Of a stretch of 64,000 nt of DNA, positions 37,054 through 44,852 are shown one piece after another; the stretch's first letter is position 1, and every line of letters begins with the position of its first letter. A model generated the notes under the pieces. That model was not told the DNA's origin, did no database searches, and saw only the letters and a program-made list of their open reading frames with translations. Position numbers and translations under genes: made by a program. The DNA comes from Burkholderia anthina (GTDB lineage: Bacteria; Pseudomonadota; Gammaproteobacteria; Burkholderiales; Burkholderiaceae). The stretch lies in the NCBI RefSeq assembly GCF_001547525.1, contig NZ_CM003768.1, forward strand, positions 3,100,001-3,164,000. The letters are read 5' to 3'.

Positions 37054-37575
37054 CTGTGGTTATCCTGCCTGCGTGCGGTCGCTTCGCACGCAGGCAGGAC
37101 GATTCGGGTGTTAGTTCTGTAGCACGTTGGCCGTTGCGAATGATACGAAACGCAACGGAGACAACGTAGGGCCAGCCCATGATTGTTGGTCCTCGAATGC
37201 GCGGTAACCTTGCGTGGGAACGCTGCAGTGATCCAGGCGGAACACGTGTGTACTTCGGCAGCGGGCGTGAAATCCACGGGCCGGCGCCGTCGAGCACGAC
37301 GCGTACCGGCTAACCATTCAGCTTCTCGTTTCGACCAAGCGATGATCATCCCTCTTCGGTAGCCTGTCGCCCACCGACAGTCGAATCTCCCCCTCGATTC
37401 TCCAATTCAGGCCCATCGCTCGATCGAAGCGAGCGGCTGCAGGTTCATTATTGTTGAACGGTGCTTATAACAATTAGCTATACGAAATTCGAATTCGTCT
37501 GATTGCTTCTTCTTTCTCGTCCGTGCAAATTTTGTATGGAGCATTCCTCACCCATTGTCGAGAAAGGAAATCCGG
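37054..37575. other. 522-base gap: island left boundary
   Basis: Apart from the hairpin at 37064-37098 no gene is convincing. Base composition becomes visibly AT-richer from about 37100. A 44-codon frame (37180-37314) has no ribosome site. AT-rich sequence at 37450-37500 (for example TTGAAC near 37454 and TATAAC near 37466) could hold the promoter of the PAAR operon, but no pair has good spacing. Confidence 0.4.
37064..37098 (+). terminator. Hairpin after oprB, lacking a U tract
   Basis: CCTGCCTGCGTGCG at 37064-37077 pairs perfectly with 37085-37098 across GTCGCTT. It starts 11 bases after the oprB stop. Without a T run it is either a Rho-assisted end or a 3' stabiliser. Confidence 0.5.
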
Positions 37576-38253
37576 ATGAAGCGCGAGCCCGCTGCACCGA
37601 CTCATCTTTTTGCCACCATCGGGGCGCTCACCGAGCGCGGTGGGCGGGTAACCACTGCTACCAGCGGCCTGGCAGTTGCCGGGCTTGTCGTTGCCCGTGT
37701 TGGCGATGTCGTCACTTACGAGGATGGCAGCGAGGCCGTCATTATGGATGACGCAGGCCAATATGCGATTTGCAGCGACAAGCCGTTTGCGCTGGTGGGT
37801 AGCCGGTTGAGCAACGGCGATCGTATCGTCGAAACGCTTCAGCGGTTGTGGGGAATTCATGTACCGACTGGCGAAACGGCCGAGGGATTGTTTAACAAGG
37901 ATTATGTGCCGCCGCCCGCGTCGCCGCGCTACCGATTGGCTGTACGAGGAGCCACGACCGCGCGAGGCGGTGCGTTGCGCGAAGTCACCGGCACGTGGGA
38001 CACCGGTGTCCGGCTTGGCAGGGCTGGTGTCGTAGGTAATCAGATTCACTACGCAGACGGCTCGACTGCGCGAATCGTAAGCGGCCTTGGGCGGGTGGAT
38101 AACGGAGACTTCCAGCCGCTGGCTTTCGTCGGTAGCGAACTGGATAACGGCGACGTCATTACCGATAGCCCTGAGCGTGATGGCTTGGTATCGGCTGACG
38201 CCTTCGCCGTTGTGAGGCGTCCAACTGTTGCGCATCGAGGCGAGAATTCATGA
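37576..38253 (+). CDS. T6SS PAAR-repeat protein with two PAAR domains
   Basis: PAAR proteins cap the VgrG spike of the type VI secretion system and recruit effectors. The 225-residue protein holds two PAAR-like units, about residues 10-75 (TIGALTERGGRV ... ARVGDVVTYEDGS) and 115-215 (VRGATTARGGAL ... GRAGVVGNQIHYADGS). ATG at 37576 follows AAAGGA. Its stop overlaps the start of the next gene by four bases (ATGA). Codon use includes more A/T-ending codons than the flanking core genes, consistent with transfer. It probably loads the metallopeptidase encoded two genes downstream. Confidence 0.8.
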   Translation: MKREPAAPTHLFATIGALTERGGRVTTATSGLAVAGLVVARVGDVVTYEDGSEAVIMDDAGQYAICSDKPFALVGSRLSNGDRIVETLQRLWGIHVPTGETAEGLFNKDYVPPPASPRYRLAVRGATTARGGALREVTGTWDTGVRLGRAGVVGNQIHYADGSTARIVSGLGRVDNGDFQPLAFVGSELDNGDVITDSPERDGLVSADAFAVVRRPTVAHRGENS

Positions 38254-38804
38254 TCCGTTATTTCCTTGCCAAAGGTGACCGGGGCGGCAGCGCCACGATT
38301 ACGGAAGGATTGGAGGGCGTCACCTGTTCCAATCCGCCGCCGCGCGTGCATATCGCAACGCTCTACATGAAGACGTACTGCACGGCATGCAAGCAGGAAG
38401 GGTTTGTCGCCCCGGAGGGGCCACGTTGGCCCGGCACTGGACCAAACGGCAAGCCGTGGGCGTTGAGTGGTGATATCAACGTCTGCGATTGCAATCCGCC
38501 ACCTGTTTTCTACGCCGAGCGCGGCATGAAGATGACCTTTGCCGCGGAAGAGGTGGCGCGGTTGACAGGGAAGAATGACTTAGGCGTCGCTCCTGCAAGA
38601 GGACGCACTGCGGTCCATGATCAGCAGTTCGTCATTCGCAACAAGAAGTCCAGGCAACCTGTTGCAGGCGTTCGGTATTGGATTACAAATTGCCGTGGTG
38701 ACGTGCTGGCATCAGGGACTACCGATGCGCAGGGCCATACCATGCGAGTGGTCACGCTGAAGCCCGAGTCGGTAAAACTGGAAGTCAGCGGGGAAGAAGA
38801 ATGA
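38250..38804 (+). CDS. PAAR-domain protein with C-terminal beta-sandwich extension
   Basis: A 184-residue protein. Residues 1-95 resemble a PAAR domain (MIRYFLAKGDRGGSATITEGLEGV, part, at the start), but with several cysteines (YCTACKQ and VCDCNPPP) that could bind metal. Residues 125-180 (HDQQFVIRNKKSRQPVAGVRYWI, part, then DVLASGTTDAQGHTMRV) look like the transthyretin-like extension seen on T6SS tip proteins. The start overlaps the PAAR gene before it and its stop overlaps the effector start, both as ATGA, so the three are translationally coupled. A second spike-tip or adaptor role is inferred. Confidence 0.72.
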   Translation: MIRYFLAKGDRGGSATITEGLEGVTCSNPPPRVHIATLYMKTYCTACKQEGFVAPEGPRWPGTGPNGKPWALSGDINVCDCNPPPVFYAERGMKMTFAAEEVARLTGKNDLGVAPARGRTAVHDQQFVIRNKKSRQPVAGVRYWITNCRGDVLASGTTDAQGHTMRVVTLKPESVKLEVSGEEE

Positions 38805-39039
38805 GTGATGGCGATCGCGTAGCAATTGCGGAGGCGATGACAGACCTGAAAGAAGGTTCGGTAATCGAAGCATTGATATCGAACGGGCCGCCCATCTGTC
38901 CAAACATGACCGATGCGGAATTTCGCCGTATGGTTCTAACGTTACGCGACAGAGCCGTACGAATGATCGACGTACGGCTCGTAGACTTGCGCAGGTGGGG
39001 GGCGGTCGAACGTCAACGCGTCGCAACGTGGTTTGGCTC

Positions 39040-39139
39040 TGACCCTGAACCAGAATTAGTCCCGGTCGGAAGTGGAGATTTCCGGCTTGTGACCCTGAAC
39101 CAGAATTAGTCCCGGTCGGAAGTGGAGATTTCCGGCTTG
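39040..39139. repeat. Exact 50-bp tandem duplication of the IS left end
   Basis: Bases 39040-39089 and 39090-39139 are identical, each starting TGACCCTGAACC and ending CCGGCTTG. The target duplication abuts the outer copy, so the extra copy was inside the unit that inserted, or arose later inside it. Confidence 0.93.
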
Positions 39140-39963
39140 GTTGAGTTGTCAGGCGAGGCGGATTCCCTTGCCTGACGGGCGAATTCGGCGGGCGTCATCC
39201 ACTGCAATGCAGAGTGGGGGCGCACCTCGTTATAGTACGTGCGCCAGTCGTCGATTTTGCTCTGCGCGTCGGCCAATGACAAGAACCAATGTGCGTTCAG
39301 ACATTCCTGCCGGAAACGCCCGTTGAAGCTTTCGACCTTGGCATTGTCAGTGGGCGTGCCCGGCCGACTGAAATCCAATTCAACGCCATGTTCGTAGGCC
39401 CAGCGATCCATTGCCTTCGAGATGAACTCGCTGCCATTGTCGACCTTGATCGTGGCGGGGTGCCCACGTGTTGCAGTAATACGCATCAGCGCTTTGACCA
39501 CATGCTCTCCCTTCAGACTTTGTCCGACCTCGATGGCCAAACATTCCCGTGTGTAGTTGTCGACGACGGTCAGAGTCCGAAGGCGTCGCCCATCGAACAG
39601 GGCATCTGCAACGAAATCCATGCTCCAGATTTCGTTGATCGCGGTCACGATGTGCTTGGGCTGTCGCAGCCGAGCCGATTTGTTACGTCGTGGTCGCTTA
39701 TGCCGCAGTGACAGGCCCTCCGCACGATACAGCCTGTAGACGCGCTTGCAATTATCTCGCCAGCCTTCCCGTCGCAGGACCACATGAACGCGTCGATACC
39801 CGTAGTGCACGCGCGTGGCGGTGATTTCCTTGATACGCATGAGCAGCGCCGACGAATCGCGCGCAACCGACTGATACCGATACAGCGAACGAGACATGCC
39901 AAACAACGCGCATGTCTTCGTCAAGCTGGTTCGATAGCGATCACGCAACTCATCGATCAACAT
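39106..39963 (-). CDS. IS3-family transposase OrfB (DDE integrase domain)
   Basis: A 285-residue rve-type transposase domain. The HTH_21-like start (LIDELRDRYRTSLTKTCALFGMSRS, part) is followed by the DDE residues in IWSMDFVADAL, TIKVDNGSEF and NAKVESFNGRFR, with the conserved HSALQWMTPAEF tail. It is normally made as an OrfAB fusion by -1 frameshifting from orfA; ATG at 39963 allows separate expression. The stop codon lies within the inner copy of the duplicated end. Length and motifs are complete. Confidence 0.95.
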   Translation of the reverse strand: MLIDELRDRYRTSLTKTCALFGMSRSLYRYQSVARDSSALLMRIKEITATRVHYGYRRVHVVLRREGWRDNCKRVYRLYRAEGLSLRHKRPRRNKSARLRQPKHIVTAINEIWSMDFVADALFDGRRLRTLTVVDNYTRECLAIEVGQSLKGEHVVKALMRITATRGHPATIKVDNGSEFISKAMDRWAYEHGVELDFSRPGTPTDNAKVESFNGRFRQECLNAHWFLSLADAQSKIDDWRTYYNEVRPHSALQWMTPAEFARQARESASPDNSTKPEISTSDRD

Positions 39964-39980
39964 GCGCCGACGGGAAGGCT

Positions 39981-40247
39981 TCAGAGCTTTTTTGCGAGTA
40001 CGTCCTGCAGCATGGCCTTGTCCAGGCTCAGGTCTGCTACGAGCCGCTTCAACTTCGCGTTTTCCTCTTCGAGCTGGCGCAAGCGGCGCAACTCAGAAGG
40101 TCCCAGACCTCCGAATTTCTTCTTCCAGTTGTAGAAAGTCGCCTCGCTTATTCCGAGCTTGCGGCAGATCTCTTCGACCTTCGTCCCCAACTCGGCTTGC
40201 TTCAGTGCAAATGCGATCTGCTCTTCCGTAAACTTGCTTGTCTTCAT
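39981..40247 (-). CDS. IS3-family transposase OrfA (HTH)
   Basis: An 88-residue DNA-binding subunit with the InsE/OrfA helix-turn-helix (KFTEEQIAFALKQAELGTKV and ISEATFYNWKKKFGG) and a leucine-zipper-like helix (LRQLEEENAKLKRLVADLSL). Its last codons contain A AAA AAG (39993-39987), a slippery heptamer that would shift ribosomes into the orfB frame. ATG at 40247 was preferred over the upstream in-frame ATG at 40280 because MKTSKFTEEQI is the usual start. Confidence 0.93.
   Translation of the reverse strand: MKTSKFTEEQIAFALKQAELGTKVEEICRKLGISEATFYNWKKKFGGLGPSELRRLRQLEEENAKLKRLVADLSLDKAMLQDVLAKKL
39987..39993 (-). other. Predicted -1 frameshift site (A AAA AAG)
   Basis: The heptamer is in the correct phase relative to orfA (GCA AAA AAG CTC TGA) and lies just before the orfA stop. 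A -1 slip enters the orfB frame without a stop codon, giving the OrfAB transposase. Confidence 0.75.
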
Positions 40248-40804
40248 GGCATGGCCTTCGTGTCCGCTTGGACACATCATGCCGAATTTCTCTACTTTTG
40301 AACCGGACTATTTCTTGGGTCAGGGTCAGCTCAAGCGATGAAACGATTCGGCAACGTCTGACAGTCGGACTCGCACAAGTAAGTCGGGTGATGCGCGATC
40401 TCAAGCCTGGAAACTTTGTTCGTCACTCAGAGGAACTTGATCGGTATCTTGGTTGTACGCCGAATAACAAGGACCCTGATGGTGCCGTCGCTCATGTTTG
40501 CGGTCCTGACACAGCTACCCATACTATCTGTATCCATGAGAATTTTTGTGGGATGCGTCCCATATCCAGCGCGAAGGACTCGATGTTATCGACGCTGATT
40601 CATGAGTGCACTCATTTTGCCGATACTTTCGGCGCTCAGGATCATCAATATTTCATGCGCGAGTGCTTGGTATTGGCGCGGACGCGCCCCGATCTCGCAA
40701 TCAATAATGCGGATAGCATTGCCGGGTATATTATCTATGAAGACTAGAGGCGGCGTGGCGCAGCAATCCTTGTTGAATCTGATCGAGTCCAACGGAAGAT
40801 CGAT

Positions 40805-41224
40805 ATGATGAAAGGACCGGCATGTATTGCGTTGGCGTTTTTCTCGGCCGGAACATTCGCCTGCTCCCCGGTTCATACGCTTGATGTTTCGTTTGAACGA
40901 GATTCTGCCAAAGTATCCGGCGACGAGCTCATAAAGCTGGCGAACTGGGCGATAGACCTTCAACTCAAATATCCCAATCTTGATCGTACGTCCGTCGGTG
41001 GCCTTGCCAACGCTGACGAAAGGCAGCCGCGCGTGCTGGCTCAACAACGCGCGGAAAGTGTCAAGAGGCTTCTAGTCACATTGGGGCTCGGTCGAGCACC
41101 TGTCGACGTCGATGCCAGGCTTTATAAGTCGCATCATCTGAACGGTGTGCCGGATAATGGCCGACGAGTAGAAATCGACTTCCTTCCCGGTTGCCCGCAT
41201 GAATGCCCTTGCCAAGTGGAATGA
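40805..41224 (+). CDS. Exported OmpA-like protein; candidate immunity protein
   Basis: A 139-residue protein with an N-terminal signal peptide (cleavage near FAC-SPV; a lipoprotein is possible but the lipobox is weak). An OmpA-C-like fold follows: SFERDSAKVSGDELIKLANW, then LAQQRAESVKRLLVTLGL and NGRRVEIDF near the end. The peptidoglycan-binding Asp/Arg layout is only partly kept, so it may have been reused. ATG at 40805 follows GGAAG. It lies 57 bases after the metallopeptidase and in the same direction. Position and periplasmic targeting make it the best immunity candidate, by inference only. Confidence 0.7.
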   Translation: MMKGPACIALAFFSAGTFACSPVHTLDVSFERDSAKVSGDELIKLANWAIDLQLKYPNLDRTSVGGLANADERQPRVLAQQRAESVKRLLVTLGLGRAPVDVDARLYKSHHLNGVPDNGRRVEIDFLPGCPHECPCQVE

Positions 41225-41344
41225 GGTATTGGCCGCGATCTGCCGCGCAGCGGCAGTGCTGCCATTTCGACGATGTGAAGCAGCCTCTTACGCACCATGC
41301 AGTAAGCGCCGGCCAGTCACGAGCCGACGCATGCCTGGTGTTCG

Positions 41345-42718
41345 TCAGTGCAGATCGACAGGCCGCCCGTCGAAATCATGCCCCGCGCGACGGATCTCGC
41401 ACTTCGCCTCCTTTTCGCCCTTCACGCCGTTGAACACGATGTTCAGGATCACGGCCGTGGCCGACGCCAGCAGGATGCCGCTGTGCAGGATCGGTGCAAG
41501 CGCGGGCGGCAGCTTCGAGAAGAAGTGCGGCGACACGACCGGCACGAGGCCCATGCCGACGCTCACGGCGACGATGAACAGGTTGTGCGAGTGATTCACG
41601 AAGTCGACCTTCGACAGCACCTTGATGCCATTCGCCGCGACCATCCCGAACATCACGATGCCTGCGCCGCCGAGCACGAACGGCGGCACCGACGCGACGA
41701 CCTGCGCCATCTTCGGAAACAGGCCGAGCAGCACGAGGATCACGCCGCCCGTCGCACACACGAAACGGCTCTTCACGCCCGTCACGCCGATCAGGCCGAC
41801 GTTCTGCGAGAACGACGTGTGCGGGAACGAGTTGAAGATGCCCCCGATCAGCGTGCCGAGGCCGTCGACGCGCAGGCCGCGCACGAGGCGCTCCTGGTTG
41901 ACCGGGCGATCGACCATGTCGCCGACCGCGAGGAACATCCCGGTCGATTCGATGAACGTGACGAACATCACCGTGACCATCGTCACGATCGACAGCGGGT
42001 CGAAGTGCGGCAGGCCGAAGTGGAACGGCATCACGAAGCCGACCCACGGCGCATGCGCCACGCCGTCGGTGTTCACGCGGCCGAGCGCGAATGCGATCAC
42101 GAAGCCGGCGACGATGCCGAGCAGCACCGAGATGTTCGCGATGAAGCCGCGGCCGTACTTGTTGATCAGCAGGATCAGCGTGAGCACGAGCAGCGACAGG
42201 CCGAGATAGACGGGGCTGCCGTACTCGGGGTTGCCGACGCCGCCGGCCGCCCAGTTGATGCCGACTTCCATCAGCGACAGCCCGATCACGGCGATCACCG
42301 TGCCGACCACCACCGGCGGGAAGAACCGCAACAGCTTGCCGATCATCGGCGCGAGCACGATGCCGATGATGCCGGCCGCGATGGTCGAGCCGAAGATGTC
42401 GAGAATGCCGAGGCCGGGGTTCGTGCCGATCGCGATCATCGGGCCGACGGCCGCGAACGTGCAGCCCATGATGACGGGCAGGCGGATCCCGAAGATCCAC
42501 AGGCCCAGCGTCTGGATCAGCGTGGCGATGCCGCACGAAAACAGATCGGCGCTGATCAGGAACGCGATCTGGTCTTTCGGCAGCTTGAGCGCCGCGCCGA
42601 CGATGAGCGGCACGGCGACGGCGCCGGCGTACATGACGAGGACGTGCTGCAGGCCAAGCGTTACCAGCTTGCCGGTCGGCAGCACCTCATCGCACGGATG
42701 GACCGTGTTCGATTGCAT
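41345..42718 (-). CDS. NCS2-family nucleobase permease (xanthine/urate type)
   Basis: A 457-residue inner-membrane proton symporter of the nucleobase-ascorbate (NCS2) family with about 12-14 hydrophobic segments. Features include GLQHVLVMYAGAVAVPLI near residue 22, the conserved segment with Glu in FVTFIESTGMFLAVG and the family signature SQNVGLIGVTGVKSRFV near residue 320. The style is that of XanP/UacT-type xanthine or uric acid carriers, but the exact base is not certain. ATG at 42718 follows GGAG at 8 bases. The leader folds into a compact element that may sense the transported purine. Confidence 0.9.
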   Translation of the reverse strand: MQSNTVHPCDEVLPTGKLVTLGLQHVLVMYAGAVAVPLIVGAALKLPKDQIAFLISADLFSCGIATLIQTLGLWIFGIRLPVIMGCTFAAVGPMIAIGTNPGLGILDIFGSTIAAGIIGIVLAPMIGKLLRFFPPVVVGTVIAVIGLSLMEVGINWAAGGVGNPEYGSPVYLGLSLLVLTLILLINKYGRGFIANISVLLGIVAGFVIAFALGRVNTDGVAHAPWVGFVMPFHFGLPHFDPLSIVTMVTVMFVTFIESTGMFLAVGDMVDRPVNQERLVRGLRVDGLGTLIGGIFNSFPHTSFSQNVGLIGVTGVKSRFVCATGGVILVLLGLFPKMAQVVASVPPFVLGGAGIVMFGMVAANGIKVLSKVDFVNHSHNLFIVAVSVGMGLVPVVSPHFFSKLPPALAPILHSGILLASATAVILNIVFNGVKGEKEAKCEIRRAGHDFDGRPVDLH

Positions 42719-43156
42719 CTGTCTCACTCCATGATCTTGTTTTCGGGGTGATACGAAGTTATTCGGAATGAATCCATGCAACAAGAGCACTGGGTTCTAT
42801 TCCGTTCTTTGCTGGTTCGATATGCCATGTCGGTATGGAACAGGGGGGCGATCATCGGGAAACTGCCGCGGGAGTGACGCGTACCGGTTTTATAGCGCTT
42901 CAAAATAGCGCCGGCCCCCCTGTCAAATATGGGGTGCTTTATGGTGTGTATCGCGCGGGCCGCATAGTGGCAAAAAAGGGCGTACGGAAAACGTGCCGGG
43001 TTAACCCGCGAGCGGCCGCTTTTGCGTGCAGGGTGCGGCCTCGTCAATCTCCCGGCCGGCAGCACGTTCGATGTGTCGGCGCGGCGGCAAAAACCGGAGT
43101 GCGCATCGCGATCCCGTTATCATCGACATCCGTTCATCCGAATCTCCCTTCACGTC
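42719..43156. other. 438-base gap between the permease and the FGGY kinase gene
   Basis: No gene is seen. On the minus strand, TTGACA at 42920-42925 is a perfect -35 but has no -10 at normal spacing; GCGCTAT occurs twice as a direct repeat within 42888-42913, the second followed by AAAA. The leader element at 42736-42785 follows. On the plus strand no clear promoter for the kinase was found. Confidence 0.45.
42736..42785 (-). promoter_or_regulatory. Candidate structured leader or riboswitch of the permease gene
   Basis: On the leftward transcript CTTGTT (42785-42780) can pair with AACAAG (42741-42736), closing a 38-base interior that contains the small hairpin CGAA-TAAC-TTCG and a CACCCC run. 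The closing stem ends 5 bases before the GGAG ribosome site. Size and position are like those of xanthine-sensing (NMT1-type) riboswitches, known before such permeases in beta-proteobacteria. I cannot check the consensus here. Confidence 0.3.
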
Positions 43157-44638
43157 ATGCGCCTGCTCGGAATCGACCTCGGCACCGGCTCCGTCAAACT
43201 CGTCACGCTCGATGCCGACGGCGTCGAGCGGGCCGTCGCGAGCGAACCTTACGGGTTGTCGTCGCCGCAGCCCGGCTGGGCGGAAATCGCGCCCGCCACG
43301 TGGTGGCAGGCGCTCGTGCGCGCGGCCGCGCGGCTGCCGGCCGACGAGCGCGCGCAGGTCGCGGCGATCGGTTTTTCGGGCCAGATGCATGGCGTCGTGC
43401 TGATCGACGCGGCCGGCGAGCCGGTGCGGCCTGCGCTGCTGTGGCCGGACACGCGCGCGGTGCGCGAGGCCGACGCGGCCGACTGGCACGCCGCCGGAGT
43501 GTCCGTCGCCGGAATGCCCGTCGCCGGATTGCCCGTCGCTCCGAATCCCGTCGCGCCCGGCATGGCCGGCCCGCTGTTGCGTTGGCTCGCCACGCACGAA
43601 CCCGACGCGCTGCGCGCCGCGCGCTGGGCCGTGCAGCCGAAGGACTGGCTGCGCATCGTGCTCGGCGGCGACGTCGCGGCCGATCCGAGCGACGCGTGCG
43701 CGACGGCGCTCGCGACGCCCGACGGCGCGTGGGACAGCGCATTGATCGAGGCGCTCGGCCTGCCGGGCGATCGCTTCGCGCCGGTGCGTGCGTCCACCGC
43801 GCGCTGCGGCGTGCTCGGCGCGCAGGCCGCCGCCGCGCTCGGCCTGCCGGCTGGCGTGCCGTTCGCGACAGGCGCGGCCGACACCGCCTGCGCGGCGCTC
43901 GGCAGCGGGCTGGCCGCGGCAGGCGACGCGCTGCTGACGACCGGCAGCGGCGGCCAGATCGTCGTGCTCGCGGATACGCTGCCGCCCGCGCGACACGGAT
44001 TGCATCGCTATCGTGCGGCGGCCGGCGGCGGCTATTACACGATGGCGGCGATGCAGAACGTCGGGCTCGCGCTCGAAGCCGTGCGCGGTTGGCTCGGCTA
44101 TGCGCGATGGGCCGATGCGTACGACGATGCGTTCGCGCAGCCGGCGTCCGAGCGGCTGTGCTTCCTGCCGTACCTGAGCGGCGAGCGTTCGCCGTGGATG
44201 AATCCCGATGCGCGCGGCGGCTGGCTCGGCCTCGGGCTCGGCGACACGCGCGGCGCGATGATGCGCGCCGCGTTCGAAGGCGTCGCGTTCGCGTTGCGCG
44301 CGGGGCTCGATGCGATCCGCGACGCCGACCCCGGCGACGCGGTGGCGACGCTGCGCCTCGCGGGCGGCGGCTCGGTCGATCCGCGCTGGCGCCAGTTGCT
44401 CGCCGACGCGCTCGGCGCGTCGCTGCACGCGATCGATTGCCCGAACGCCGCGACGCGCGGCGCCGCACTGCTCGCGGGCGTCGCGATCGGGCATTGGCGT
44501 GAAGAGGCGTTGCACGCGCTGGCGCCGACGGCGTCGCCCGTCGCCGCACCGCAAGACGACCGCCCGCTGGCCGCACGTTACGCGCGCTTCGTCGATCTGT
44601 ACGCCCGCACGGATGCATGGTTCACGACGGGCGTTTAA
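43157..44638 (+). CDS. FGGY-family carbohydrate kinase (xylulokinase-like)
   Basis: A 493-residue sugar kinase with the FGGY ATPase fold. It contains LLGIDLGTGSVKLV at the N terminus (phosphate 1), IGFSGQMHGVVL, catalytic Asp in FATGAADTACAALGSG, LPYLSGERSPW and RLAGGGSVDPRWRQLLADAL (adenosine loop). The D-xylulose-type GQMHG signature suggests xylulokinase, but the substrate is unproven. A 75-base run of five degenerate 15-bp units (43490-43564) inserts the VAGMP-type repeats. ATG at 43157 (MRLLGIDLG) is fixed by homology. No sugar pathway genes adjoin it. Confidence 0.88.
   Translation: MRLLGIDLGTGSVKLVTLDADGVERAVASEPYGLSSPQPGWAEIAPATWWQALVRAAARLPADERAQVAAIGFSGQMHGVVLIDAAGEPVRPALLWPDTRAVREADAADWHAAGVSVAGMPVAGLPVAPNPVAPGMAGPLLRWLATHEPDALRAARWAVQPKDWLRIVLGGDVAADPSDACATALATPDGAWDSALIEALGLPGDRFAPVRASTARCGVLGAQAAAALGLPAGVPFATGAADTACAALGSGLAAAGDALLTTGSGGQIVVLADTLPPARHGLHRYRAAAGGGYYTMAAMQNVGLALEAVRGWLGYARWADAYDDAFAQPASERLCFLPYLSGERSPWMNPDARGGWLGLGLGDTRGAMMRAAFEGVAFALRAGLDAIRDADPGDAVATLRLAGGGSVDPRWRQLLADALGASLHAIDCPNAATRGAALLAGVAIGHWREEALHALAPTASPVAAPQDDRPLAARYARFVDLYARTDAWFTTGV
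43490..43564 (+). repeat. Five tandem 15-bp units inside the FGGY kinase gene
   Basis: The units start GCCGCCGG or GTCGC at 43490, 43505, 43520, 43535 and 43550. Units two and three differ at one base; the outer ones are more degenerate. Each encodes five residues, for example VAGMP and VAGLP, so copy changes keep the frame. Confidence 0.8.
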
Positions 44639-44852
44639 ACTCGAACACTTGTTCTTTTGCGTCAGCGATGACGCATCCTGGCAAGCCGGTGGCCGTTTCC
44701 CGCACGCGATGCGCGCCGGGAGCGGCCATCATGGCGAGCACGAGATTCTTGCGCCGTGCCACGCGGCACGGCTTCGACCGCTTTGCATGAGTCCCGGGCC
44801 GGCAGCGACACGCCAGCCCGGGCCGATCTCACCGACACACAGGAGTGACACG

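Larger units (their letters stand above)
39040..40328 (-). mobile_element. IS3-family insertion sequence (IS51/IS407-like), left end duplicated
   Basis: The ends begin TGACCCTGA and read inward with about 23-24 imperfectly matching bases (left TGACCCTGAACCAGAATT-AGTCC is split by one gap relative to the right end). GCTC flanks both sides (39036-39039 and 40329-40332), a 4-bp target duplication. orfA and orfB run leftward and are joined by a frameshift. The left 50 bases occur twice (39040-39089 and 39090-39139), so a unit-length element would be 39090-40328, 1239 bp. All transposase motifs are intact, so it may be active. Confidence 0.9.
38801..40747 (+). pseudogene. T6SS metallopeptidase effector (aspzincin/M35-like), interrupted by an IS element
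   Basis: The reading frame starts at ATG 38801, is broken at 39039 by an IS3-family insertion, and resumes at 40333. Removing 39040-40332 (the IS plus one GCTC target copy) leaves 654 bases, exactly 218 codons, giving a 217-residue protein across the join WFGS-SDETIRQRL. The C-terminal part has the zinc site HECTH at rebuilt residues 170-174, a downstream GAQD-H with candidate third ligand Asp183, and the terminal NADSIAGYI, the aspzincin/M35 pattern. There is no signal peptide, as expected for a T6SS cargo. The N-terminal 80 residues are unrecognised. The insertion separates the catalytic part, so the effector is probably inactive. Confidence 0.8.

Noticed and set aside
37180..37314. A 44-codon frame upstream of the PAAR operon
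   Set aside because: No ribosome site, no recognisable product and poor composition. Not enough support for a gene.
42749..42760. ATACGAAGTTAT resembles one arm of loxP
   Set aside because: There is no second arm or spacer, and the bases lie inside the proposed leader structure. Treated as chance similarity.
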